Positions 36,725-45,491 are shown, counted from the stretch's first letter. The stretch: DNA of 57,840 nucleotides from Leptospira sp. (GCA_002786225.1 PEQN01000018.1:1-57840), one strand, 5' to 3'. Made by a program: numbers and translations. The notes: generated by a model not told the origin, from the letters alone.

Positions 36725-37825
36725 ATGAAACTATTTCACTTAGCTTTTGTTTTATCAGTCTTTGTATCTAGCAAAGTTTATTCCCAAGCAGTTTTAGGTA
36801 GATTTAATATCCATATAGGACAACCGAAGGTAGAACGTAACCAGGCAAGCAAAGAAGCTATAGCTGCTGAAAAAGAAGAGAAAGATAGGAACACCCAAGC
36901 GAGGTTGTTAGATTCAATACTAGAAAATGGAAACTATAAAGAGCACGATCATTTTATAAATGAAACTCAAACTCTTTATACGAATGAGTTTTGGAAGATG
37001 AGAATCCTAAATCAGAATAAGGATGCAAGACTCGACAGGATTGAATACAAAATCAATCAATCCAGCGTCCAGATTTATAAAGAACCTATCTATTTACCAA
37101 AATTGGGAATGAATTCAGTTGAATATCGCTCCGTTGATAAACTTGGCAATTTTGAGGATTGGAAGATACAACGTATTTTCAAGGACACCACTGCACCCAG
37201 TCTGAACTGGGATATAAAAGGAAGATATGAAAGAATCGATGATCATTTTTTCGTAAGGGAAGATTCTCTAATTACTGTTCAAGGTTTTGATCCTCAATCT
37301 GGTGTTATGGGAATCTTCTACAAATTCCAAGGTGGAACTTGGAAATCACTTGAATTGGATAAACAAAAACTGACTGGAAACATAGCACTAGAATCACCAG
37401 AAAGCAAAGATACCACACAGACAATTCTCGAAATTACTAGTTTGGATAGAGTCATGAATCGATCCGAGAAACTCCAAATACCCATAACAATTATAAGTAA
37501 AATCTCCTTACCTAACATACGATTGAGTCAAGTCAATGAGTTTGATGGAATAAACTATTGCAATAAGAATAGTAGTTTTTACTTCCACAATGCTGATAGT
37601 AAATTAAAGGAGAGAGTTTATTATAAACACTTGCCAAATGGAGATTGGACAGAATATGTTTCGGGAAATATATTCTTAACACCCAAAATAGAATCAGACA
37701 AAGAAATTCGACTCTTGTATAAGAACTCTAACTCAATCGGTTTGGAATCGGAAGAAAGAACATTCGAATGCAAATTAGATTCAACCTCTCCTAAATCAGA
37801 AATTCGAAAATTACCTAGGGATTAG
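36725..37825 (+). CDS. OmpL47-type beta-barrel-domain outer-surface protein
   Basis: 366 residues. A signal peptide (FHLAFVLSVFVSSKVYSQA) is followed by repeated OmpL47-type segments. The first is RIEYKINQSSVQIYKEPIYL with NSVEYRSVDKLGNFEDWKIQ; the second is GIFYKFQGGTWKSLELDK with LEITSLDRVMNRSEKLQI. A partial third is VYYKHLPNGDWTEYVSGNI. The family is named for a leptospiral surface protein. It lies two bases before the 850-residue lipoprotein gene, so the two are likely exported and act together. The segment after the signal is Glu/Lys-rich. Confidence 0.8.
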   Translation: MKLFHLAFVLSVFVSSKVYSQAVLGRFNIHIGQPKVERNQASKEAIAAEKEEKDRNTQARLLDSILENGNYKEHDHFINETQTLYTNEFWKMRILNQNKDARLDRIEYKINQSSVQIYKEPIYLPKLGMNSVEYRSVDKLGNFEDWKIQRIFKDTTAPSLNWDIKGRYERIDDHFFVREDSLITVQGFDPQSGVMGIFYKFQGGTWKSLELDKQKLTGNIALESPESKDTTQTILEITSLDRVMNRSEKLQIPITIISKISLPNIRLSQVNEFDGINYCNKNSSFYFHNADSKLKERVYYKHLPNGDWTEYVSGNIFLTPKIESDKEIRLLYKNSNSIGLESEERTFECKLDSTSPKSEIRKLPRD

Positions 37826-37827
37826 TT

Positions 37828-40380
37828 ATGAAAAAAATATTTAGCTTATTGCTTTTGGCTCTTATCGTTCATTGCCAATCTCCACTGAAAAGATTATCTA
37901 AGGAATCACCAGAATCAACTTTTCTTTTTATCGATGATTCGAATGTGCCAACTGAAAATTGGCAAAGAGTCCTTGGTTTTCTTTCTATGGATAAATGCAT
38001 TAAACAAGACTTAGACAATAAAATTCTATTCCAATGTGATTCTTCTGTAAAAGACTTCTTAAAGTCACTCTCTAACCAAAGTTACTTAATTCAAGAGACT
38101 GATAGTGCCTATCTACTTACTACTTCCCAACAGAAATCTCAAGAAAAGAAATCCAACCAAGAGCTTTCGGAACGTCTAGACAAACTTATTGAACCGATAG
38201 GCTCCTTCACACAAGGAAATTGGAAGATCGCACTCGATGCTATTTCACAAAACACTTATTCAAATAGCCAAGACTTCTTAAGTATTAAAAAAGTGATGGA
38301 CGGAAGAATCCAGATCCAAAAGAAAAGAACACTTGACATTCTTACTTCCATGACAGAAAGCACCAAAGATTCTATAGGGAAAGAAAGAAATTTTTTCCAA
38401 AATTTTAATCCTTATTTCAATGAAGACCAAGAATTCAAGGAAAGTGCACAGAAATTTTTGCAAGCTTATCACATGCCAGAAACTCTATCTTGTCGAGTTG
38501 ATATTATGGAACCGAATTCTCAGCCTTATGTTACAATTGGTTTTGAAGAAAATGTAAATGGTCAATTGGTCTGCAATAGAAACTTTTCCAGACCTTTAGA
38601 ATTTCAAATCTCAGGTAATGAATATTTAAAGATAGGAGATTATGCAAGCAACCAAGAAGAGTTTGATTTAGAAAATGGAGATAATTTTACTTTTAGTGTT
38701 AACGCACTTTCCATGAATTCTGAGCAGAATAAACTAAAGTTTCATTTAAAAGTAAATTATGTGAAGACTATAGATAAATTGAAATTTCTGTCTCCTGAGT
38801 ATTCCAATTCTGTAAAATTAGAGAATGAATACTACCAATTCCAATCAGCCCCTAATTCTTTTAGTCCTGCCTATGAAGAGTTATCTTCTCGCTTTCTCAA
38901 TCCTGAACTAAGTACAATTGGATCTTTGGAAAACGGGAGAATCAAAACCACTATACTCTCAAATGGTATGTTTAGTTTAGGCGGATCTAATTCCTCAGGT
39001 AATTTTGACCTTACTTTCGGTCATCCGAATGGAGTTTATGCTGAAGGGATTTGGTCATCTTATACAAGTCTAAAAATCAACGATGAAGTGATTCAGTTGA
39101 ATGATTATCCAACTGAGATTCTTGAGCAATCCGATACTTCTTTAGAAACAATAACTAGCCTTGCAAATCAGGAAATCGATGTTAAAATAACATGGGAAAC
39201 GAATCCAGCACAGAAGAATTCCATCCGTCTTAGCTATGAAATTAGCAATCTATCTTCTCAATCCAAAGATGTTGGAATTCGAATTCTCATGGATACTTGG
39301 GCTGGTCATTCTGATGGTGTTCCTTTTACTTTACCAGGAAGCGTTGAATACACCAACAGAATCATAACTAATGAAATTTCATTCAATGCTAACATAAGTC
39401 CGAATTGGGAAACAACAGAATTCAATTCCTCAGGAGAAGTCTTTCTTCAAAATACAATGATAGGAGATAACTTGGTTGCTCCTGATGAAATCCAACTTGT
39501 CAATTGGGGTTCAGCCTTTGGGAATAACTGGGATTATTTAATCAGTGAATCCAGAGATGTAACAGGTGATTCCGCAGTAGTACTACGCTGGAACCAAAAG
39601 AAAATTGAACCTAAGCAAACCAGAATGGTTGCTACTCAATTTTCTTCCATTGAACGAAAGCAAGATGTGACTTTTGATCTTTTATCTACTAAGACGGGGA
39701 ATGGAATATTAAACATTAATAAAAAAGATCCAAATTGTAAAAAGATTTCTTTGGAATATTCTGTCCAGGGAGGAAGAGTTCTAGACTCTAATGGAAAATC
39801 TAAATCAGAGTATATTTTGAACGATACAGATTCTTCTGCACTCATCTCTGTTCCACTAACAGTATATAGTACTGGGAATACGATCTTAGATATCAAAGAA
39901 ACCTGCTCAGGTATCACCAAAACTCATAGCATTTCTTTGTCTCTTCAAGAAGAAGATCAGTTTAATCAACCCAACCTATTCGTATCTTCCACTGCTATTC
40001 CAGTTCAATTTTCAACAAAATCCTCAGGGCAAAAGATTGAAGCAAGATTGATAGATCCTATTACAAATCAAAAAATTGATTCCGTTGTTCTAAAAGAATC
40101 TAAAGCAAATAATTTATATACTTACACTGGAACATTGAATCCAAAGAATAATGGAAACTATGTTATTGAATATGTCGATCTTTCAGCTAGCCAACCGACT
40201 CCAAAACAATCCGAAAGTCCCAAATTAGAAAAAGGTTATGCAAAAGTGACCAAAAGATCAGGAGACACAATTATAGGAAAAATTACAGACCAAGACAAAG
40301 ATCAATTGAACTTAGAAACAAAAAGCGGAACTATAAAAATTCTAAAAAGAGAGATAAAATCTGTTAAGTATGGAAGATAA
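37828..40380 (+). CDS. Large putative lipoprotein with C-terminal Sm-like domain
   Basis: 850 residues. The N-terminal signal (FSLLLLALIVHC) ends in Cys22, a relaxed spirochaete lipobox. The long middle is beta-rich, with WNQKKIEPKQTRMVATQFSS and VLRW motifs, and contains NSIRLSYEISNLSSQSKDVG (residues 460-480). The last 50 residues (VTKRSGDTIIGKITDQDKDQ and LETKSGTIKILKREIKSVKY) look like a small Sm-like beta-barrel. I do not recognise the middle; it resembles secreted alpha-2-macroglobulin-like or FecR-associated proteins only loosely. Coupled to the OmpL47-like gene. Confidence 0.75.
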   Translation: MKKIFSLLLLALIVHCQSPLKRLSKESPESTFLFIDDSNVPTENWQRVLGFLSMDKCIKQDLDNKILFQCDSSVKDFLKSLSNQSYLIQETDSAYLLTTSQQKSQEKKSNQELSERLDKLIEPIGSFTQGNWKIALDAISQNTYSNSQDFLSIKKVMDGRIQIQKKRTLDILTSMTESTKDSIGKERNFFQNFNPYFNEDQEFKESAQKFLQAYHMPETLSCRVDIMEPNSQPYVTIGFEENVNGQLVCNRNFSRPLEFQISGNEYLKIGDYASNQEEFDLENGDNFTFSVNALSMNSEQNKLKFHLKVNYVKTIDKLKFLSPEYSNSVKLENEYYQFQSAPNSFSPAYEELSSRFLNPELSTIGSLENGRIKTTILSNGMFSLGGSNSSGNFDLTFGHPNGVYAEGIWSSYTSLKINDEVIQLNDYPTEILEQSDTSLETITSLANQEIDVKITWETNPAQKNSIRLSYEISNLSSQSKDVGIRILMDTWAGHSDGVPFTLPGSVEYTNRIITNEISFNANISPNWETTEFNSSGEVFLQNTMIGDNLVAPDEIQLVNWGSAFGNNWDYLISESRDVTGDSAVVLRWNQKKIEPKQTRMVATQFSSIERKQDVTFDLLSTKTGNGILNINKKDPNCKKISLEYSVQGGRVLDSNGKSKSEYILNDTDSSALISVPLTVYSTGNTILDIKETCSGITKTHSISLSLQEEDQFNQPNLFVSSTAIPVQFSTKSSGQKIEARLIDPITNQKIDSVVLKESKANNLYTYTGTLNPKNNGNYVIEYVDLSASQPTPKQSESPKLEKGYAKVTKRSGDTIIGKITDQDKDQLNLETKSGTIKILKREIKSVKYGR

Positions 40381-40547
40381 GAATTCATGATTTACTATTT
40401 GCCTAAATACCTTTGAATATTTTAAATTATAGAATTACATTTTTTCAAAAAGAATTGGTATCATGGAACACATAACGTATTTCTGAAATGATAAGACTCT
40501 ATAAAAAATATGCAGTGGAAGACATTTCATTAATCGTTACTTTTTAT

Positions 40548-40571
40548 ATTAAACGGTTCATCACGTTTAAT
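40548..40571. promoter_or_regulatory. Palindrome upstream of the metallophosphoesterase gene
   Basis: Perfect arms ATTAAACG and CGTTTAAT with an eight-base spacer, about 40 bases upstream of the predicted -35 box of the 40643 gene. A likely operator or activator site; the regulator is unknown. Confidence 0.45.
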
Positions 40572-40609
40572 GCAGTATTGAAGTTATTAGAAAAGAAATA
40601 ATTTTTTAA

Positions 40610-40636
40610 TTGACAAATCATGTAGAATGATATACT
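40610..40636 (+). promoter_or_regulatory. Sigma70-like promoter with start at the GTG
   Basis: TTGACA (40610-40615) and TATACT (40631-40636) are spaced by 15 bases, slightly short. The GTG start codon begins seven bases after the -10 box, about where transcription should start. The upstream codons contain an in-frame stop (TGA at 40628) and there is no Shine-Dalgarno, so this may give a leaderless mRNA. Confidence 0.5.
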
Positions 40637-40642
40637 GAGTCC

Positions 40643-41290
40643 GTGCATAATTTTAATAATAAAACTTATACAGAGGACTTTCCCTTCCTTGCGATAGGCG
40701 ACATCCACGATGAAACATCCCAATTGAAGAAACTACTCTTTCATATCTCTAACTCAGTACACCGAGACTATCATCTAATCTTTCTAGGTGATTATTTTGG
40801 AGGCACTCAAAGATTTGGTGAGTTGTTAAGATTGCTCCGCTCTATTAAAGATCGAAGTGATTTTATACTTGGGAATCATGATCTTGAATTTATTAGTTTA
40901 TGGAAACATGCAATTCAATCTTCTTCTAAAAAAGAAAAATTCTTAAATTACTTCAACCTAAGTGAAGAAGAAGTGCATTGGTTTATATCAACGTTAGTTG
41001 CAAATATTGAAACACCTCAAGCCTTTCTATCTCATGCAGGAATTGATGACAATAAGTCTTTAGATGAACAGTCCATTGAAGATTTAACTTCATCTTGCTA
41101 TAGGAGCAATCTAGACCATGTCACCGACAAATTCATAATACAAGGTCATCTACCAATGGATGAGGTCACAACTGAAGGAAATCATATTTTCGTAGATACT
41201 GGTTGTGGGTATGGAGGCTATTTATCGGCGTACATTTTCCAAGAACATATTACAATAAAAAACGAATCAAGTATTAATCATTTCGTCTGA
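40643..41290 (+). CDS. Calcineurin-like metallophosphoesterase
   Basis: 215 residues. Metal-site motifs are GDIHDETSQLKKLL (D-x-H), FLGDYFGGTQ (GD), ILGNHDLEFI (GNHD), SHAGI and QGHLPMDEV. The family hydrolyses phosphoesters such as phosphoproteins or Ap4A. The usual GDYxDRG motif is altered to GDYFGGTQR. The only start available in frame is GTG at 40643. It stands alone. Confidence 0.85.
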   Translation: MHNFNNKTYTEDFPFLAIGDIHDETSQLKKLLFHISNSVHRDYHLIFLGDYFGGTQRFGELLRLLRSIKDRSDFILGNHDLEFISLWKHAIQSSSKKEKFLNYFNLSEEEVHWFISTLVANIETPQAFLSHAGIDDNKSLDEQSIEDLTSSCYRSNLDHVTDKFIIQGHLPMDEVTTEGNHIFVDTGCGYGGYLSAYIFQEHITIKNESSINHFV

Positions 41291-41406
41291 TTCAAATTTT
41301 TGTTTAGCACAAATGTAAACTTAGAAGGTTTGCTAAATTCGAAAATTTATCTTCCTATAATTCTAAAATACTTTTGGTAATGAATGAATCATTTGCTTTT
41401 ATTTGA

Positions 41407-42906
41407 TTAGTTATGATGAACCTTTAAATAAGCATCAAAAGCATCTAATGACCGTATGAGAGCATAATCAGGTTGTCCATGTATTTTAAATTCACTTTGC
41501 TCAAAGTTACTCTTTCCTTTTAAACTTATTAATTTATTTATTTTATCTACATCATAGACGGAAATAAATTCATTCTCAGTCTTTAAAGAGGGTAAGTGTT
41601 TCCATTTATCTTCTTCTCGTAATCTTTCAGGAAAACTTCCATCTTCCTCTGAGGAAATTAGTATGTCAGGAATAAGTCCATTTACCTGAGTAGAAATTCC
41701 AGAAGGAAGAAAATACCTTGATACAGTTACCTGTAATACAAAAGAATTGTTCTCTGGAAGACTCATTAACTTTTGAATTGAACCATTTCCAAAAGTCCTT
41801 TCACCGAATAGGATAGCTCTTTTGTTTTCTTGTAAGCTACCAGCCACAATCTCAGCACCTGATGCAGTTTTTGAATTTACCAAGATACCAATAGGCAATT
41901 TAGTTATAACAGATTTCCTCGCATAAGCAGATTCATTAGACTTACCTTTTATTTTAGTAATTAGTATCTCGCCATCTTCAAGGAATAAATCGACAGTATC
42001 GATAACTTGATCTAAATATCCTCCTGGATTATCTCGTAGATCTAATATAATACCTCTTGCAGAATCTTTTTCTTTAGAGAGTTCGTTTTGTAGATTATTA
42101 TAAATATTTTTAATTAATTGAACTGAATTCTCTTCACCAAATTTACTAAAGGAGGGGATTTTAATGTAAATTAATTTTTCAGTTTTTAGATATTTTCCTG
42201 AAATTTCATTAAATTTTGAATCATTTTCATTAGTTGTGGTAATATCATCATCTAAGTTAACTTTAGTGATAATCGAATAAGGATCCAATGATCGCAAATA
42301 ACCGTTAGCTGCTGAGAAAAACAAATTATTCATTAAGGCTAAAGGTTTCTCTTTGTTTGTAATCTTACTATAATTTTGATTAACATAGGAAATAATTCTC
42401 TCAAAATCTTCTTCCGTAAATTTGAGTTTAACCAATGAATTATAAATTTCTTGTTTCTCTTTTAAATTCTTACTTGCACGTTCTTTTGAATTACTTTCAT
42501 TTTTATTTTGGATTACAGATTTATTATTTAATTTTAGTAAAATAAAGGAATCCGTCGGGCTAGTTTTATGAATATTTCCAATAGGAATACTTGTTCCTTC
42601 ATGCTCTCTATAATAGCTTTCTGAATAGAAATATAGATTTACATTCAAATTTTCAACTGCTGCCGCCGCTGCATCTGCTAAGGCAACGGAATCATTTATC
42701 TTATCTCCATCTAAATGAAACTTTTTAGCCAATTGGATTGTATTTTTAAAATCATTTAAAGTGAATGTATCTTTTTCTGAAAGAACTACAACCTTTTCTT
42801 TAAAAGAATCATTATTTTCATTTTCGGAAAAATTTCTTACATTAGAATCCTTGCAGTTAGCTAAAATTAAGATTATGAATAATTTGTTTATTAATGAATA
42901 TTTCAT
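41407..42906 (-). CDS. S41-family C-terminal processing protease homologue, probably inactive
   Basis: 499 residues. The lipoprotein signal IILILANCKDS (Cys19) is followed by an N-terminal helical region, NPGGYLDQV in the tail-binding fold, and the S41 catalytic block TASGAEIVAGSLQENKRA. The nucleophile Ser is at about residue 349. The catalytic Lys, 25 residues on, is replaced by Asn (RTFGNGSIQ rather than TFGKG). Only about 35 residues separate LDPYS from YIKIPSF, so the PDZ domain seen in Prc/CtpA appears missing. It may be a non-catalytic peptide-binding protein. Confidence 0.85.
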   Translation of the reverse strand: MKYSLINKLFIILILANCKDSNVRNFSENENNDSFKEKVVVLSEKDTFTLNDFKNTIQLAKKFHLDGDKINDSVALADAAAAAVENLNVNLYFYSESYYREHEGTSIPIGNIHKTSPTDSFILLKLNNKSVIQNKNESNSKERASKNLKEKQEIYNSLVKLKFTEEDFERIISYVNQNYSKITNKEKPLALMNNLFFSAANGYLRSLDPYSIITKVNLDDDITTTNENDSKFNEISGKYLKTEKLIYIKIPSFSKFGEENSVQLIKNIYNNLQNELSKEKDSARGIILDLRDNPGGYLDQVIDTVDLFLEDGEILITKIKGKSNESAYARKSVITKLPIGILVNSKTASGAEIVAGSLQENKRAILFGERTFGNGSIQKLMSLPENNSFVLQVTVSRYFLPSGISTQVNGLIPDILISSEEDGSFPERLREEDKWKHLPSLKTENEFISVYDVDKINKLISLKGKSNFEQSEFKIHGQPDYALIRSLDAFDAYLKVHHN

Positions 42907-42987
42907 ATAGCAAAATTTTCACATAATTCTCCCATTGAAAAGTCAATTATTTTAGAATTCTAAAATTTATGTGAGGAAATATTAACT

Positions 42988-43244
42988 ATGAAGAAAATTC
43001 TCTATATCGATATGGATAAAACAAGCTTATATGAGTGTATAAGCATTTTGGTGAAGATAAAGATTCTATAATCTACAAGAGATTAATCTTATCCCATAAC
43101 AAACATAGATGTCATGGTGATTTTCTCGTAGATGATAGACCTAAGCATGGAGCAAAAGATTTTTCAGGTGAGTGGATAGAATTCAAGCCCGACAGCATGA
43201 ATGAGTGGCAAAGAGTTAAAGAATATTTGATGAGTAAAATATAG
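42988..43244 (+). pseudogene. 5'(3')-deoxyribonucleotidase (NT5C-family) remnant
   Basis: An ATG opens MKKILYIDMDKT, the catalytic start of NT5C-type nucleotidases (D-x-D), then frameshifts and stops. The C-terminal part survives in another frame (about 43053-43244): YKRLILSHNKHRCHGDFLVD, DDRPKHGAKDFSGEWIEFKP and a final helix. The middle of the enzyme (about 90 residues) is absent. The deletion plus frameshift make this a dead gene. Confidence 0.65.
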
Positions 43245-43326
43245 GAACAAGGACTCAATCTAGGACAACTATCGATAATGTAATAGTGAATATTAACGAG
43301 CAGGCAAAAAGACTTTATTTCCCATT

Positions 43327-43419
43327 TCAGTCTTCCTCCATCCAGTTCATATCTTCACGAAATTCATTCTGGTATTCTGGATACAAATCCCAGTGGTTAG
43401 TTGCGATAGGAAACTCCAA
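43327..43419 (-). pseudogene. Short relic of an unknown gene
   Basis: A 31-codon frame without a standard start (TTG directly after TAA), whose sequence NHWDLYPEYQNEFREDMNWM looks protein-like and acidic. It sits between the nucleotidase relic and the 219-residue gene. Nothing else was seen in 43245-43569. Confidence 0.25.
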
Positions 43420-43569
43420 TTATATTATAATGAGTGACTCTGATAAATCTCTTTGAGGTAGAATGAAAATCATGCGTTTACCTGTCATTTAAAATAGAAT
43501 CTTCTAATTTATAGATGAACAATCGAATAACTTAGAAAATCTTTTTTCCTAAATAATTTCCTTTAACAT

Positions 43570-44229
43570 CTAAATTGAATCAGATGAAGCCTTCTCTAAA
43601 AATTCCTCAATCAATTTGTAAGCTAGATCCAAATCTCGCAGGTCGTAATTCTGAATGCTCCGGAATCCATACAAGGCTTTGGATGGATTGAATTCTGGTT
43701 CATATTTTGTTATAGAATGTTGGGAAGTATCAATCGTATTTAATGATAGTTCGTCTCCAGATGACTTATTGATGAAATGGAAGTCATCAGATGAATTCCA
43801 GAATTCGAGCAGGTCTCCTAGTGAATATAGCATGCCTGACATTTTGCCAGAGGTCAACAAAGGGAAGTGTATGTAGCGCAAAGGGTTCATTGTGTCTTCT
43901 AATATCCACTCGGCTTCGAATACCATCTTTGGATTGATAGCTAGCACTTGTTCCAATCTATGCATGACTAACGTTTTCTCTGTCTGAATTTGTTTGTCAA
44001 AAAAACCTTTTATAAGGTCCGTAGTAAGTTCAAAACTCCCCGAAGTATAGGAAATTTTATTGATCTCTAATAGTTCTTTGGTAATTCTATAACGATATCC
44101 TATGGAATTGGTTAAATCTAAATAGGATGTATCCTCATGAATAACATGGAAGCTTCGATTCGCTAAGAAATTAGTAGAGTATTGACTTAAAACGTAGAGT
44201 GGAATATTGGGGGACTCTTCTGTATTCAA
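43570..44229 (-). CDS. Hypothetical protein, possible member of the WYL/AAA+ regulon
   Basis: 219 residues, no recognised domain. Notable stretches are VIHEDTSYLDLTNSIGYRY, LAINPKMVFEAEWILEDT, HFPLLTSGKMSGMLYSLGDL and the C-terminal helix DLRDLDLAYKLIEEFLEK. It looks soluble and cytoplasmic. The palindrome TTCGGAA-N7-TTCCGAA lies 72-92 bases before its ATG, the same core as upstream of the AAA+ gene. That makes co-regulation with the AAA+/WYL pair likely, and perhaps a shared function. Confidence 0.7.
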   Translation of the reverse strand: MNTEESPNIPLYVLSQYSTNFLANRSFHVIHEDTSYLDLTNSIGYRYRITKELLEINKISYTSGSFELTTDLIKGFFDKQIQTEKTLVMHRLEQVLAINPKMVFEAEWILEDTMNPLRYIHFPLLTSGKMSGMLYSLGDLLEFWNSSDDFHFINKSSGDELSLNTIDTSQHSITKYEPEFNPSKALYGFRSIQNYDLRDLDLAYKLIEEFLEKASSDSI

Positions 44230-44300
44230 ATTAGATTACCTCTCAGAAAATGCTCTTACAGTGACAAGATAACTAAGTATAAAATAAAAATTGTTTCAAT

Positions 44301-44321
44301 TTCGGAAAAATTTCTTCCGAA
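44301..44321. promoter_or_regulatory. Second copy of the AAA+-type operator palindrome
   Basis: TTCGGAA, seven bases, TTCCGAA (outer arms extended to TTTCGGAA and TTCCGAAA). It matches the core and spacing of the site at 36557-36577, while the spacer bases differ, as expected for one protein's operator rather than a copied repeat. Confidence 0.6.
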
Positions 44322-44503
44322 ACCAAAAAATATTAGACTTCATACACTAACTATAACATAATGAAATATGGATTTTAACCGTATAAAAGTATGAATGCAA
44401 TTTTTCCCATTTTGAGAAAGAATATAACATCGAACTTGATGTTTAGTGCAACTTCGAATTGGCTATTTTCTGGTTCTGAAATCACATCCCTGGTAGCAAT
44501 AAA

Positions 44504-44587
44504 TTTGCATGCAGAGACTATAAATCAATTTGCAATAGCTACAAAAATATTTGTAAATACTACAAACACATTTGCAGTGACTGCAAA
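44504..44587. repeat. Array of 21-bp-period palindromes
   Basis: Three 17-base imperfect-to-perfect palindromes start exactly 21 bases apart, at 44529, 44550 and 44571: TTTGCAATAGCTACAAA, TTTGTAAATACTACAAA and TTTGCAGTGACTGCAAA. A diverged fourth, TTTGCATGCAGAG..., starts at 44504. Twenty-one bases is two helical turns, so bound dimers would stack on one DNA face. The array lies in the 544-base gap between divergent genes, about 190 bases before the HU-like gene. Nothing else but the palindrome at 44301 was seen in that gap. Confidence 0.7.
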
Positions 44588-44773
44588 TGTCTAATTTTAA
44601 GTTAGGATTTTAAAATCTTTACTTAAGATTTTCAAAAGAATAGATGTGTTTCTGGAAATCTTAAGTTACAAATCTCTAAGTCAAAGAGCTATTTCTCTAA
44701 TAATAAAGCTTAAAAGCATTCAATGCATATAAATCTTGCTAAAACTCAGTTCCCATAGGAGAAAGTGATCCAA

Positions 44774-45472
44774 ATGAAATTTCAAATTGAATCCCACCTT
44801 ACACCCCAAGGAAAGAAAACTTTCATCGCAAAGAGCCAAGCCTCTGGAATCCTTTCGGAAGAAGAAGTTTATAAAAAAATGGGCAGAAACTCGGATATAC
44901 TAGCCATTGAATCAAAGAAGTATATACAGTTGTTTTATTCTGTTCTTCTAGAGTCCTTAAGGAAGGGTTATGCTGTGAATACACCCATGGGAAAATTCAC
45001 ACCCCAACTTGCAGGCACCTTCAACAGTATAGACGATAGATATTCACCCAAGCGACACAAGATTCGAGTGAGCTTTACTGCGAAGAAAGAATTTCTTCTT
45101 TCGATTCAAGATTCCATAAAACCCAAGAAAGTCGCCTCACAAATAAGAAAGCCAAGCATACAAGAGATAAGAAATACAAGTCGCTCTATTCCAAAAATTT
45201 TCAAAACCAATGATCTCATCCTAATCACAGGAGAGAATCTTAAGATCCACCCCAAGCATCCAGAGACCAAATTGGAACTCATCCAACAAACCAAAGGGAA
45301 ACCAGCTAAAGTAATTCAGATTCCCATCCAACTCATCCCTGTCCACGAACACCGCAAAATCCTATTCCAACTTTCCGCTGTCCCTAAAGGAACCTATACG
45401 ATACGAGTAACTGCATTAGTTGGGCGTAAGGTGATGGAAACAAAAACAAAAGAGAAGATAGTTGTGGGATGA
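44774..45472 (+). CDS. HU-like DNA-binding protein with C-terminal Ig-like domain
   Basis: About 232 residues. The N-terminal half (residues 1-110) has an HU-like layout: SQASGILSEEEVYKKMGRNS, KYIQLFYSVLLESLRKGYAV and TPMGKFTPQLAGTF, with basic strands SPKRHKIRVSFTAKKEF. The C-terminal part (TNDLILITGENLKIHPKHPE and LFQLSAVPKGTYTIRVTALV) resembles the DUF4469 Ig-like fold found with HU domains in Bacteroidetes and spirochaetes. It probably binds DNA. Starts at ATG 44774 or GTG 44765; AGGAG at 44757 fits the GTG. Confidence 0.75.
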   Translation: MKFQIESHLTPQGKKTFIAKSQASGILSEEEVYKKMGRNSDILAIESKKYIQLFYSVLLESLRKGYAVNTPMGKFTPQLAGTFNSIDDRYSPKRHKIRVSFTAKKEFLLSIQDSIKPKKVASQIRKPSIQEIRNTSRSIPKIFKTNDLILITGENLKIHPKHPETKLELIQQTKGKPAKVIQIPIQLIPVHEHRKILFQLSAVPKGTYTIRVTALVGRKVMETKTKEKIVVG

Positions 45473-45491
45473 TGGATAATATCCTATCCAT
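45472..45491. terminator. Hairpin between convergent genes
   Basis: ATGGATA and TATCCAT with a six-base loop begin inside the stop of the HU-like gene, before the convergent end of the lipoprotein gene at 45510. There is no T-run, so terminator function is uncertain. Confidence 0.25.

Noticed and set aside
42820..42845. Seventeen-base match (TTTCGGAAAAATTTCTT) to the second palindrome, inside the S41 gene
   Set aside because: Only one arm is present and the site is in coding sequence near the protein's N-terminus; a chance match is likely in A+T-rich DNA.
44391..44594. 67-residue plus-strand ORF covering the palindrome array
   Set aside because: No Shine-Dalgarno, and its seven-residue repeats (such as TNTFAV) follow from the 21-base palindromes. 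A DNA-site explanation fits better, though a coding role is not excluded.
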